In this document: positions 25,217 through 33,678 of the stretch, in pieces
Layout of the letters: every line of letters starts with the position of its first letter
Position numbering within the stretch: position 1 is the first letter of the stretch
Source: an uncultured Porphyromonadaceae bacterium
Lineage (GTDB): Bacteria; Bacteroidota; Bacteroidia; Bacteroidales; Muribaculaceae
Direction of reading: 5' to 3'
Length of the DNA: 51,605 bases
Assembly: GCA_902489275.1 (NCBI GenBank)
Contig: CABTZK010000012.1
Coordinates: forward strand, 1 to 51,605
Made by a program: the position numbers and the translations under genes
The notes under the pieces: generated by a model
Seen by the model: the letters and a program-made list of their open reading frames with translations, nothing else
Database searches by the model: none
Told to the model about the DNA's origin: nothing

Positions 25217-25224
25217 TAATTTTG
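25217..25224 (+). promoter_or_regulatory. -7 box of the MmcQ/YjbR gene
   Basis: TAATTTTG matches TAnnTTTG; the leader to the ATG at 25301 would be about 72 nt. No -33 TTTG seen. Confidence 0.4.
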
Positions 25225-25300
25225 CTTGACCGTCACAAAGCGTGACGCATGGCGTTTCCTGCAAAGTTGAGGCTTGAAAACTAAATCATCTGAAAACGAT

Positions 25301-25657
25301 ATGAATATAGAGCAAATTAGGGAATACTGTCTGTCGCTTCCAGGCGTAACGGAGGATTCGCCCTACGGGCCAGACATGATTGTGTTCCGCATCGAAAGGA
25401 AGATATTCCTGCACCTGCCGCTGGAATATGCCGAGCCGCGCATTGCGATCAAGCTCCAGCCCGACGAGGGGGAAGCGCTGAGGGACCGCTACCATTCCAT
25501 TCGCCCGGCTTTTCACATGAACAAGACGCACTGGAACGATATTCTCATCGAGAATACCTTCTCGCCCGAGCAAATCAAGCATTGGATTCTTGAGTCCTAC
25601 CATCTTGTCATGAGCGGCTTGCCCAAGCGCCTCCGGGAGAAGTACCAGGACCCATAG
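25301..25657 (+). CDS. MmcQ/YjbR family protein
   Basis: The 118-residue protein matches the MmcQ/YjbR (CyaY-like fold) family: REYCLSLPGVTEDSPYGPDMIVFRI at residues 5-29, HLPLEYAEPRIAIKL near 34, NKTHWNDI near 72 and a C-terminal SYHLVMSGLPKRLREKY. The ATG at 25301 is preferred; an ATG 27 bases upstream adds a tail not seen in the family. The family is often annotated as DNA-binding, but the biological role is not established. It stands alone. Confidence 0.85.
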   Translation: MNIEQIREYCLSLPGVTEDSPYGPDMIVFRIERKIFLHLPLEYAEPRIAIKLQPDEGEALRDRYHSIRPAFHMNKTHWNDILIENTFSPEQIKHWILESYHLVMSGLPKRLREKYQDP

Positions 25658-25721
25658 GCATGGCGGGGACTCAAGAGGAAATATTCCCCAAAAAATACGC
25701 TACGGAATTTTTGGGCTCGGA

Positions 25722-25753
25722 TTTCCTTTTTAGAAAATTTAATTGTAACTTTG
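25722..25753 (+). promoter_or_regulatory. promoter of the DUF4836 pair
   Basis: TTTC (25722-25725), 20 bp, TAACTTTG (25746-25753) is one base from the full consensus. The leader to the ATG at 25797 is about 40 nt. Confidence 0.65.
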
Positions 25754-25796
25754 CAATAAGAAAACTGATTTTAATTTATAAGGATTTAAGGAAATC

Positions 25797-27311
25797 ATGA
25801 GTATTGCGAAATGGATATCGGGTCTGATGCTTCTTCTCATGGCCGCCTCATGTGTCAATGCCAACAAAAACATGGAGGAGATGATACCTGCCGACGCCAC
25901 CGGCGTGGTGAGTGTTCGTCTGCATGAGATATTGGAAAAGGCGGGGATGCTGAGTGACGATAAAATCACCATCCCAAGTGAGCTTCAAAACGTGATCGAC
26001 GCTCACGAGGGGAGTGTGACGAGGCGGGTGCTTGAAAGCCTTCCGGTATCGGGGCTTGACCTGGATTGCAATCTCTATTTCTTCTTCTCTAAAAACACTT
26101 TTCGCTACGTTTGCCTGGCGACACTTGCCGACGAAGAAGCGGCGCGGCGACTGATTGAAGAGAGCACAGGGAAAACGTTCAGCCCAGTAGAAGACATTGA
26201 CGTTATTTGCCTGGATGGCTATGCCATCGCCATTGAGGACGGTGTGCTGCTTATTGGGCGCGAGAACCGCATGACCGACGACAACACGCTGGCGCAGGCC
26301 GCGCGCAGCATGCTGCACAAGAGCAACAAGTGCATCATGGAGGTGAGCGAGGTCAAAAAATGCCTTGCCGGCGACAACGATATAAATGCCTATTTTGAGC
26401 TGAAAGGCTTTAACGCCTTGCTCAAGACCATCCCGAGCATGAGGAATGCCATTGAGCGCTACCCGGTGATTTCCATTTTCACCGATTCCGATGTCAAGGC
26501 GCTCACCGTCAACATGAAATTTGAGAAAGAGGGCGCTAACCTGACGGCAAAAATCAAGGCTGATGAAAACAGCGATTTTGTCACCCTGCTGAACACGGTA
26601 TTGAGCAAACCTGATAATGCGTTCCTTAAGGCGATGCCCAGCACGATGAAGTGTGTGTTTGCCGTGAGTGTCAAGGGCCGTGAATTGACCAAACTTGACC
26701 AAATCAAGAAAAGCATCAACTTGCTGAGCAACCTGCCCTCGCTCGACAAACTTGACATCGCGGGCATCATCAACACCATCGACGGGCCGCTTGCCATTGG
26801 GCTGGCGCCCAGTTTCACCTATACAGGCGACTCGACCTCGACTTTTGCCGACGACTGGAACATGGCCATTGCGGCCAAGTCGACCAACCCTGCCTCGGTG
26901 GTCAACATGGTAAGACGGTTTGCCAGCCAGATGGGTCAGCCTGACTATATCAAAGGCAAGCACCACGTCTATGACTATCAGGGCAAGCCCGTGTATGTTG
27001 GTACCGAGGGTAGCATCGTGTATGCGATGCGGCTCGACCACGAGTTGACCGAGAGCTCTTGGTGGGATATGCTCGACCTGCAAGACAGCTTCGCCAAGTG
27101 TCCTATCGGCTTTTTCTCGCAGTCAGACGTGTTGGGCAAGCCAAAAAGTTTCCTGAACTTCGGCTTTAAGAGCAGCACCGAGGGGCAAGGCGTGCTCTAT
27201 ACAGTTCATGAGAATGACAATACCATGTTGGCTTTCTTAGAGATCCTGTGCTCCATTGCACCCTCGCATCAAGTTGACGAGAATGACTACGTTGACAATT
27301 ACGAGTCCTAA
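25797..27311 (+). CDS. DUF4836-type lipoprotein, first of a tandem pair
   Basis: The 504-residue product has a lipobox signal (SGLMLLLMAASC, Cys19), then NMEEMIPADATGVVSVRLHEILEKAG, a start shared in outline with the next gene's product. It matches the large envelope proteins of Bacteroidetes known as DUF4836, whose function is unknown. A long mixed alpha/beta body includes GPLAIGLAPSF near residue 337. The two proteins share layout (MIP-DA---V-L near residue 30) but are clearly diverged. Promoter at 25722-25753; 61 bp before the next gene. Confidence 0.8.
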   Translation: MSIAKWISGLMLLLMAASCVNANKNMEEMIPADATGVVSVRLHEILEKAGMLSDDKITIPSELQNVIDAHEGSVTRRVLESLPVSGLDLDCNLYFFFSKNTFRYVCLATLADEEAARRLIEESTGKTFSPVEDIDVICLDGYAIAIEDGVLLIGRENRMTDDNTLAQAARSMLHKSNKCIMEVSEVKKCLAGDNDINAYFELKGFNALLKTIPSMRNAIERYPVISIFTDSDVKALTVNMKFEKEGANLTAKIKADENSDFVTLLNTVLSKPDNAFLKAMPSTMKCVFAVSVKGRELTKLDQIKKSINLLSNLPSLDKLDIAGIINTIDGPLAIGLAPSFTYTGDSTSTFADDWNMAIAAKSTNPASVVNMVRRFASQMGQPDYIKGKHHVYDYQGKPVYVGTEGSIVYAMRLDHELTESSWWDMLDLQDSFAKCPIGFFSQSDVLGKPKSFLNFGFKSSTEGQGVLYTVHENDNTMLAFLEILCSIAPSHQVDENDYVDNYES

Positions 27312-27372
27312 AAACGACTGTTTTCTGGGCAACTTAACAAATCAATCACTAACAACTTAAACTCATTAAAAA

Positions 27373-28857
27373 ATGAAGAAAACCATTAAACTTTTGTTGG
27401 GCGCCATCATGCTGGTTGCCATTACCTCATGCAGCAATCAAAACAAGAAAATGCTCTCGATGATTCCACAGGACGCCATCGTCGTGGTGAACTTGAAATC
27501 TGGCAGCATCATCAAAAACGCAGGGCTGGAAATTGACAGCAAGGGCGTGCTTGCGCTGCCTGCCAGTCTCAAGTCGTCGATGGGCAAGGATGACTTGGAG
27601 GCCTTTGACGACATGGCAAAAAAGATTGCAAAAATCGGCATCGACCCCTCAAGCGACATCTTCGTTTTTGCCAGCAAGCAAAACTTGGCGATGCCTGTCG
27701 TGGCCTACGTTCCTCTCAAAGACGAGAAGAAAACAATCAAGGAACTCAGTGAGAACAAGGATTTTCAGTTGTCATTTAAAGAAAATGACGGGATGAGCTA
27801 CGCGCTTGCGCAAGATAGCGCAGGCATCGTCGTCAAGGACAACATCATGATGGTTATTCCTGCCACTGGCGGCAAGATCGTTGAGGCCGCCTTGCTGAGT
27901 TACGCCAAGTCGTTGTTCGACCCCTCCTTCGAGGGCATAATGGAGAACAAGCAGGCAGGAAAGAGCCTGGATGAGGACGACGATATCAATGTGTATCTCA
28001 ACATGCGGCAGTTGGCCAGCTTAGCCTCGATGTTTGTGGGTGAAAATCCCATCATGCAACTGTATGCCGATGTTGATGCCTCAGCCTGTCATATCAGCTT
28101 TAAAGACCAGCAAATCAAGTGGAAGAGTGAAATCATGGCTTCTGACAAGAGCGATTACATGAAGTTCATGAAACAAGCGTTTGACGCCAAGCCGTCAACC
28201 GACTTCCTGAAAGTGATGCCCGAGAATGTGAACGGTGTGCTGGCCTTTAACATCAATGGCGCCAATATCGTGAAATTCGCCCAAGTGAACACAATGGTTC
28301 AGCAACTTGACCAAGACCCTGAGTTGAAAAAAGTTGATATTCCTGGCACGATCGCTTCGATTAACGGCACTGTGGCGATTGGATTGGTGACCGATTACGC
28401 GCAAAGCAGTTACGAGGCTATCATCAGCCTTCCATCGACCAAGGCGCAGCAGGTACAAAGCGCCCTGGTTGACTTGCTGTCGATGTTCCGAGGCGTTCCT
28501 GCCATTCCGCTTAACAACAGCACGCATGACGTCCAATTCCAGGATGCAGACATGGCGCTGTCGATAGGCTATTCTGGCAACACCTGCTACGCTAAGCTAC
28601 TTAGCATGAAAAAGATAGCCTCGAAAGGCAGTGCTGCCAACAATCCAGAAATCCAGAAATTTTTCGACGACAACAGCATGGGGTGCATTTTCAATTTCCC
28701 GGTTAGTGGCATGACTTTGCACTTTGACTCCAAAATGGAGAAAGACTTCTGCAAAAGCGAGGGTCACTTCTTCATCACGGGAAAAGACGGCAAGAAACTG
28801 GGCTTTTTGGAGTATACCAATTTCTTTAAAGCACTCCGCGATAAGGTAATTCTTTAA
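27373..28857 (+). CDS. DUF4836-type lipoprotein, second of a tandem pair
   Basis: The 494-residue product has a lipobox signal (GAIMLVAITSC, Cys17) and MLSMIPQDAIVVVNLKSGSIIKNAG, aligning with the first paralogue. The later GTVAIGLVTDY corresponds to GPLAIGLAPSF there. Function unknown. The last codons (KALRDKVIL) lie in the first copy of a 28-bp tandem duplication (28822-28877), and the stop codon is formed inside the second copy. Without the duplication the frame would run on for about 18 residues, so the C-terminus may be recently altered. Confidence 0.8.
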   Translation: MKKTIKLLLGAIMLVAITSCSNQNKKMLSMIPQDAIVVVNLKSGSIIKNAGLEIDSKGVLALPASLKSSMGKDDLEAFDDMAKKIAKIGIDPSSDIFVFASKQNLAMPVVAYVPLKDEKKTIKELSENKDFQLSFKENDGMSYALAQDSAGIVVKDNIMMVIPATGGKIVEAALLSYAKSLFDPSFEGIMENKQAGKSLDEDDDINVYLNMRQLASLASMFVGENPIMQLYADVDASACHISFKDQQIKWKSEIMASDKSDYMKFMKQAFDAKPSTDFLKVMPENVNGVLAFNINGANIVKFAQVNTMVQQLDQDPELKKVDIPGTIASINGTVAIGLVTDYAQSSYEAIISLPSTKAQQVQSALVDLLSMFRGVPAIPLNNSTHDVQFQDADMALSIGYSGNTCYAKLLSMKKIASKGSAANNPEIQKFFDDNSMGCIFNFPVSGMTLHFDSKMEKDFCKSEGHFFITGKDGKKLGFLEYTNFFKALRDKVIL

Positions 28858-28877
28858 AGCACTCGGCGATAAGGTAA
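28822..28877. repeat. 28-bp tandem duplication over the DUF4836 stop codon
   Basis: Copies at 28822-28849 and 28850-28877 differ at one of 28 positions (CTCCGC versus CTCGGC). The unit length is not a multiple of three, so it changes frame and creates the TAA at 28855-28857. Confidence 0.9.
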
Positions 28878-28955
28878 TGAATTGCGGGGGGGCTGAAGGC
28901 ACCAATCGCGCCATCAATGACGGCAATTGCTAATTTCTCCCTCCCTTCCCCATCG

Positions 28956-28998
28956 AATCCCCGCACTAAAATCCACAGTGTGGGGATTCTGTTTTATC
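28956..28998 (+). terminator. Rho-independent terminator after the DUF4836 pair
   Basis: AATCCCCGCACT (28956-28967) pairs with AGTGTGGGGATT (28977-28988) with one G-U, followed by CTGTTTTATC. The rest of the 410-bp gap (28858-29267) holds the 28-bp duplication, this terminator and the rplM promoter and leader. Confidence 0.75.
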
Positions 28999-29126
28999 AT
29001 GGACGAGAGAGGCACATCACCGTTGCTTGACGGAATCAACCCGCTGGAGAAAAAGTTACGGATGGTTAAATGTGCAAATAGTTGTTAAACAAATGGCCTG
29101 CCTGGGCAATTACTCATGGTAAAGCC

Positions 29127-29157
29127 TTTGATTATTAGGTAAAAGTTTGTACTTTTG
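29127..29157 (+). promoter_or_regulatory. promoter of the rplM-rpsI-rpsB-tsf operon
   Basis: TTTG (29127-29130), 19 bp, TACTTTTG (29150-29157) fits the consensus. The leader to the rplM GTG is about 105 nt and could hold an autoregulatory element, though only weak pairing was seen by eye. Confidence 0.8.
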
Positions 29158-29267
29158 CAGTCCGATTTTGTCCGAATTTTATTTATTCAAAGGTCGCAGT
29201 AGAGCATTTGGCCGTGTTCAACCTGGGCTTGAGAATGTTTAATTAACAATTAATTAGGATTTAAAAC

Positions 29268-29747
29268 GTGAACACTTTAAGTTATAAGACAATTTCAGTC
29301 AGGGCTGAAGACGTTAAGAAAGAATGGGTCGTGATAGACGCTACCGATCAAGTGCTGGGCCGCCTGTGCGCCAAGGTTGCTAAAATCTTGCGCGGCAAGT
29401 ACAAACCCTGCTTTACCCCCCACGTTGACTGTGGTGACAACGTGATTATTATCAATGCCGACAAGGTGAGACTCACTGGAAAGAAATGGACTGACCGCAT
29501 CTATTTGTCCTACACAGGCTACCCAGGCGGCCAGCGTGAGACAACTCCTCAAATCCTTCAGCAGAAGTCGCTGCGCAAAGGCATCATGCCAGGTAAGCAC
29601 CCCTTGTTCCTCCATGTGATCAAAGGTATGCTTCCCAAGAACAAGCTGGGCGCAAAGTTGCTCAAGAACGTGTATGTCTACAATGGCAGCAAGCACCCAC
29701 ACGAGGCACAGAGTCCAAAAGTAATCGATATCAACAAACTTAAATAA
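29268..29747 (+). CDS. rplM: 50S ribosomal protein L13
   Basis: The 159-residue product is a full-length L13: NTLSYKTISVRAEDVKKEWV at the start, DATDQVLGRLCAKVAKILRGKYKP near residue 25, HVDCGDNVIIINADKV near 50 and KGMLPKNKLGAKLLKNVYVY near 118. The start is GTG; Bacteroidales L13 proteins begin in the same way (M-x-TLSYKTIS), which supports it over any later ATG. It leads the operon with rpsI 12 bp downstream. Confidence 0.97.
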   Translation: MNTLSYKTISVRAEDVKKEWVVIDATDQVLGRLCAKVAKILRGKYKPCFTPHVDCGDNVIIINADKVRLTGKKWTDRIYLSYTGYPGGQRETTPQILQQKSLRKGIMPGKHPLFLHVIKGMLPKNKLGAKLLKNVYVYNGSKHPHEAQSPKVIDINKLK

Positions 29748-29759
29748 TCAACTGGAAGC

Positions 29760-30146
29760 ATGGAAAGAATTAATGCAGTAGGTCGCCGCAAAGCAGCTGT
29801 TGCGCGCATATACGTAAACGAAGGCAAAGGCGAAATTACAATCAACAAGAGAACTCTTGAGAAGTATTTCCCATCTCCAATCCTCCAGTTCATTGTCAAG
29901 CAGCCACTCAGCACATTGGAGGTCGTTGAGAAATATGACATTAAAGTCAACCTGCAAGGTGGTGGCTACAAGGGGCAGGCCGAGGCTCTTCGCTTAGCCA
30001 TTGCCCGCGCCCTGGTGAAGATTAATCCCGAGGACAAGGGTGTCCTGCGCAAGGAGGGCTTCATGACGCGCGACCCACGTGCGGTGGAGCGCAAGAAAGC
30101 CGGTCAACCCAAAGCACGCAAGAGATTCCAGTTCAGCAAGCGCTAA
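29760..30146 (+). CDS. rpsI: 30S ribosomal protein S9
   Basis: The 128-residue product has all S9 marks: AVGRRKAAVARIYV at the N-terminus, GGGYKGQAEALRLAIARAL near residue 66, and the basic C-terminal tail ending in KRFQFSKR that reaches the tRNA in the P site. It sits 12 bp after rplM. A 157-bp structured spacer separates it from rpsB. Confidence 0.98.
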   Translation: MERINAVGRRKAAVARIYVNEGKGEITINKRTLEKYFPSPILQFIVKQPLSTLEVVEKYDIKVNLQGGGYKGQAEALRLAIARALVKINPEDKGVLRKEGFMTRDPRAVERKKAGQPKARKRFQFSKR

Positions 30147-30303
30147 TCTATATCATCGGTATAGATTGCGCGTCATGCTGGCTCTGGTATCCTTCAAAAA
30201 TACAGAGTTTAGTATCCAAATCGCATAGACTTTCAATCCCGTTGCCGATTGGCTACCATGCGATTGATCAAGTAGAACGTAAACAAAAACATCAAAATTA
30301 AAA
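30145..30303 (+). ncRNA. structured spacer before rpsB, candidate S2 leader
   Basis: Three helices can be drawn. AATCTATA/TATAGATT (30145-30152, 30160-30167). CTCTG/CAGAG (near 30182 and 30203). A two-level stem: AATCGCAT (30219-30226) with ATGCGATT (30258-30265), enclosing CAATC (30234-30238) with GATTG (30247-30251). No promoter box was found in the spacer, so it is probably read from rplM. An autoregulatory site for S2 is an inference from position and structure. Confidence 0.5.
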
Positions 30304-31275
30304 ATGCAAACACCAAGTTTTGACCAAATGCTTGACGCCACTTGTCACTTTGGTCACCTGAAACGCAAATGGAATCCCGCTATGGCTCCTTATATTTTCA
30401 TGGAGCGCAATGGCATACACATCTTTGACTTGTACAAGACCCAAGCCAAGCTTGAGGAGGCTGCCGCCGCCCTCAAGAATATTGCGAAAGCGGGCAAGAA
30501 AATCCTCTTTGTGGCCACCAAGAAGCAGGCCAAGGACGTGGTTGCCGAGCGTGCAACCGGCATCACCATGCCCTACGTGATTGAACGCTGGCCAGGGGGG
30601 TTGCTCACCAATTTCCCCACCATCCGCAAGGCCGTGAAGAAAATGACGAACATCGACAAGATGATGAAAGATGGCACTTTCGACAACCTGTCGAAGCGTG
30701 AGAAGTTACAAGTGAGTCGCCAGCGTGCCAAGCTGGAGAAGAACCTGGGCTCTATCGCCGACCTGAATCGCCTGCCAAGCGCATTGTTTGTGGTCGACGT
30801 GATGAAAGAGCGCATTGCTGTGGCCGAGGCCAACCGCCTGGGGATTCCCGTGTTCGGCATTGTGGACACCAACAGCGACCCCGAACCCATTGATTTCGTG
30901 ATTCCTGCCAATGACGACGCGTCGAAATCTATCGACTTGATTTTGGCTACCGTTTGCGAGGCCATCAGCGAGGGACTCGAGGAGCGCAAGGTTGAAAAAG
31001 TTGACAACAAGGACGCTGAGGCTGCTCCTGAAGGCGAAGCGAAGCCACGACGCGCTCGCGTGCGCCGGAGAATCGAGCAGGTCGAGGCAAAGGAAGAGGT
31101 CGATGTGACCCCCGATAAGCCAGCCGAGGAAGTGAAAGCCGAACCCGAGGAAAAGGCTGAACCCGAGGAAAAGGCTGAACCCGAGGAAAAGGCTGAACCC
31201 GAGGAAAAGGCTGAACCCGAGGAAAAGGCCGAACCCGAGGAAAAGGCCGAACCCGAGGCCCCTGCCGCCCAATAA
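30304..31275 (+). CDS. rpsB: 30S ribosomal protein S2 with repetitive acidic C-terminal extension
   Basis: The 323-residue product has a normal S2 core to about residue 230 (TPSFDQMLDATCHFGHLKRKWNP, IERWPGGLLTNFPTI, LPSALFVVDV, IPVFGIVDTNSDP). About 90 charged residues follow, ending in six exact EPEEKA hexapeptides and EPEAPAAQ. The repeat is encoded by six 18-bp units (31141-31248). Bacteroidetes S2 proteins often have an extension, but a near-identical hexapeptide array is unusual. It is followed by tsf 57 bp later. Confidence 0.97.
   Translation: MQTPSFDQMLDATCHFGHLKRKWNPAMAPYIFMERNGIHIFDLYKTQAKLEEAAAALKNIAKAGKKILFVATKKQAKDVVAERATGITMPYVIERWPGGLLTNFPTIRKAVKKMTNIDKMMKDGTFDNLSKREKLQVSRQRAKLEKNLGSIADLNRLPSALFVVDVMKERIAVAEANRLGIPVFGIVDTNSDPEPIDFVIPANDDASKSIDLILATVCEAISEGLEERKVEKVDNKDAEAAPEGEAKPRRARVRRRIEQVEAKEEVDVTPDKPAEEVKAEPEEKAEPEEKAEPEEKAEPEEKAEPEEKAEPEEKAEPEAPAAQ
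31141..31248. repeat. six 18-bp tandem repeats within rpsB
   Basis: Six head-to-tail units of GAACCCGAGGAAAAGGCT, the last ending GGCC. Each adds EPEEKA in frame, so copy-number change alters S2 tail length without a frameshift. Confidence 0.95.
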
Positions 31276-31332
31276 ATAACATTCAAGCAAATTGGTGATT
31301 TTAATTTATAAAAAGATAAGGAAACTACAATT

Positions 31333-32331
31333 ATGGCAGTTAATATAGCAGACATCAAGAAACTGCGCGAACTCACGAGCGCGGGTATGGTTGATTGCAA
31401 AAAGGCACTCATCGAGGCCGAAGGTGACATGGACAAGGCCGTGGAACTCGTCCGCAAGCGCGGACTGGCTATTGCCGCAAAGCGCGAAGACCGCAATGCG
31501 GCCGAGGGCCGTGCTATGGCCAAGGCCACGGGTGAATTTGCTGCTGTGGTGTCGATCAAGTGCGAGACCGAGCCTGTTGCCAACAACGAGAAATTTGCAC
31601 AACTGGTTGCCGACACGCTCGATGCAGCGCTTGCCGCCAAGTGCAAGACAGCCGACGAGGTGAAGGCGCTTCCCTTGTATGACAGCACGGTGGCCGAGCA
31701 AATCACAACCCTTTCAGGCATCACGGGCGAGAAAATGGAGTTTGGCGAGTACGGATGTGTCGAAGGTGCACAAACCGTTGCCTACAATCACTTCAACAAG
31801 AAGCTCTCGACCTGTGTGGCATTCAATGTGGCTTGCCCCGAAGAAATCGCTAAGACCATTGCGATGCAAGTCGCCTCGATGAACCCCATGGTTGCCACGC
31901 GTGATCAAATCGACCCCGCCAAGGTGGAGGAAGAACGCAGCATCGCCATCGAGAAGACCAAGGCCGAACAAGTGCAAAAGGCTGTGGACAACGCTTTGAA
32001 GAAAGCGGGCTTCAACGCCTACTATTGCGCTACCGAGGAACACATCGACGAGGCTCTCCGCAAGGGCTACATGACCGAGGACGACGTGAAGAAAGCCAAG
32101 GAAATCATGGAAACGACCGCCGAGCAAAAGAAGGCCAACATGCCAGCTCAAATGATTGAGAACATCGCCAATGGCCGCATCAACAAATTCTTCCAGGAGA
32201 ACGTCTTGATGGAGCAAATTGTTGATGCCGATGGCGTCGACAAGATGACAGTCGCCGATTATCTCGTGAAATTCGGCAGCAAGGAGCTCAAGGCTATCGA
32301 CATGAAGCGTGTGAACCTTAACGCCGATTAG
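31333..32331 (+). CDS. tsf: translation elongation factor Ts
   Basis: Nucleotide exchange factor for EF-Tu. The 332-residue product opens with the UBA-like domain (IKKLRELTSAGMVDCKKALIEAEGDMDKAVELVRKRG) and then the EF-Ts signature ATGEFAAVVSIKCETEPVANNEKF near residue 70. The rest is the dimerisation-type core with a coiled region. Length fits the longer EF-Ts of Bacteroidetes. It is the last gene of the ribosomal operon, closed by a T-tailed terminator. Confidence 0.97.
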   Translation: MAVNIADIKKLRELTSAGMVDCKKALIEAEGDMDKAVELVRKRGLAIAAKREDRNAAEGRAMAKATGEFAAVVSIKCETEPVANNEKFAQLVADTLDAALAAKCKTADEVKALPLYDSTVAEQITTLSGITGEKMEFGEYGCVEGAQTVAYNHFNKKLSTCVAFNVACPEEIAKTIAMQVASMNPMVATRDQIDPAKVEEERSIAIEKTKAEQVQKAVDNALKKAGFNAYYCATEEHIDEALRKGYMTEDDVKKAKEIMETTAEQKKANMPAQMIENIANGRINKFFQENVLMEQIVDADGVDKMTVADYLVKFGSKELKAIDMKRVNLNAD

Positions 32332-32364
32332 TCAAGGCAACTTTAACGATACCGTTTAAAGAAG

Positions 32365-32401
32365 AGGGGAATAGTTCCACTGGGGATTATTCCCTTTTTT
32401 T
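32365..32401 (+). terminator. Rho-independent terminator after tsf
   Basis: AGGGGAATA (32365-32373) pairs with TATTCCCTT (32388-32396), followed by a run of T to 32401. It separates the ribosomal operon from rmlB. Confidence 0.88.
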
Positions 32402-32437
32402 AAGCCTCTTTTTCACAATTAATTCAACAATTATAGT

Positions 32438-32445
32438 TATCTTTG
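32438..32445 (+). promoter_or_regulatory. -7 box of the rmlB operon
   Basis: TATCTTTG matches TAnnTTTG, 25 bp before the ATG at 32471. The -33 region lacks a clear TTTG. Confidence 0.6.
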
Positions 32446-32470
32446 TCCATTACAACAGAAAAGCGACACA

Positions 32471-33661
32471 ATGATGAAGACCTATCTAATTACAGGCGCT
32501 GCCGGTTTTATCGGCTCCAACTTTGTGAAATATGTCTTGCGCAAGTATGGGGGCGGCATCAATATCGTGATTCTTGACGCTTTGACGTATGCCGGTAACT
32601 TAGCCTCAATCAAGGACGAGATTCAGTTGCCAAACGTCAGGTTTGTGAAAGGAGATATTGGTGATGAGGTCTTAGTGAGCCAGATTTTCAAGGATAACGA
32701 TATTGACTTTGTGGTCAATTTCGCGGCCGAGAGCCATGTCGACCGCAGTATCACCAACCCCAGGCTATTTTTGGAAACCAACATCCTGGGCACGCAGAAC
32801 ATGCTGCAATGCGCCCGCGAGGCTTGGTTTGACAACGACACGAAAACCTACAAAGAGGGTGCAAAGTATCTTCAAATCTCAACCGATGAGGTTTATGGAA
32901 GTTTGACAAAGGACTACGAGGAGCCGCAGCCCCTGCAAGTGACTGCCGAGGTTCAGAAAGTGATTGCCAGCCGCAAGGACTTGAAGACCTTTGGCAACCA
33001 TTTTTTCACCGAAGCGCATCCCCTGGCTCCACGCTCTCCCTATTCGGCAGCCAAGACAAGCGCCGACTTGATTGTGATGGCCTACCGCGACACCTATGGG
33101 TTGCCTGTGAACATCACGCGCTGTAGCAATAACTATGGACCCTACCATTTCCCCGAGAAACTGATACCGCTCATGATCAAGAATATTCTTGATGGAAAGC
33201 CGTTGCCCGTCTACGGCAAGGGACTGAACGTGCGCGACTGGCTCTACGTCGAGGACCATTGCAAGGCCATCGACATGGTGTTGCGCCAAGGCCGCGCGGG
33301 CGAAGTGTATAACATTGGCGGCTTCAACGAGGAAAGCAACATCAGCATTGTGAAAAAACTGATTGCCATCATTGCGCGCATCATGAGCGACGAGCCTGAC
33401 TACCGGCGCTTGCTCAAGTGCCCCGTCGAGAAAATTAACGGTGGGCTGATCACCTACGTGACCGACCGCCCTGGGCACGACATGCGCTATGCCATCGACC
33501 CCTCAAAAATTGCTCGCGAACTGGGCTGGTATCCCGAGACACCTTTCGTCGAGGGGCTCGAAAAGACCGTGCGGTGGAACCTTGACCATCAGGAATGGGT
33601 GGAAAGCGTGACAAGCGGTGACTATCAAAACTACTATGAGCAAATGTACGGAAACCGATAA
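32471..33661 (+). CDS. rmlB: dTDP-glucose 4,6-dehydratase
   Basis: Extended short-chain dehydrogenase that makes dTDP-4-keto-6-deoxyglucose from dTDP-glucose. The 396-residue protein has the NAD site TGAAGFIGSNF (residue 8), the FAAESHVDRSI segment near 88, the catalytic SPYSAAKTSADLI (YxxxK) near 195 and NNYGPYHFPEKLIPL near 221. It is longer than the typical 340-360, mainly by an insert around residues 118-190. First gene of a six-gene run through murI. A second ATG one codon on is equally possible. Confidence 0.95.
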   Translation: MMKTYLITGAAGFIGSNFVKYVLRKYGGGINIVILDALTYAGNLASIKDEIQLPNVRFVKGDIGDEVLVSQIFKDNDIDFVVNFAAESHVDRSITNPRLFLETNILGTQNMLQCAREAWFDNDTKTYKEGAKYLQISTDEVYGSLTKDYEEPQPLQVTAEVQKVIASRKDLKTFGNHFFTEAHPLAPRSPYSAAKTSADLIVMAYRDTYGLPVNITRCSNNYGPYHFPEKLIPLMIKNILDGKPLPVYGKGLNVRDWLYVEDHCKAIDMVLRQGRAGEVYNIGGFNEESNISIVKKLIAIIARIMSDEPDYRRLLKCPVEKINGGLITYVTDRPGHDMRYAIDPSKIARELGWYPETPFVEGLEKTVRWNLDHQEWVESVTSGDYQNYYEQMYGNR

Positions 33662-33678
33662 AAACCAACTATGACGAT

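Noticed and set aside
31141..31248. Direct 18-bp repeats that could suggest a CRISPR or satellite array
   Set aside because: There are no spacers; the units are head-to-tail and in frame within rpsB.
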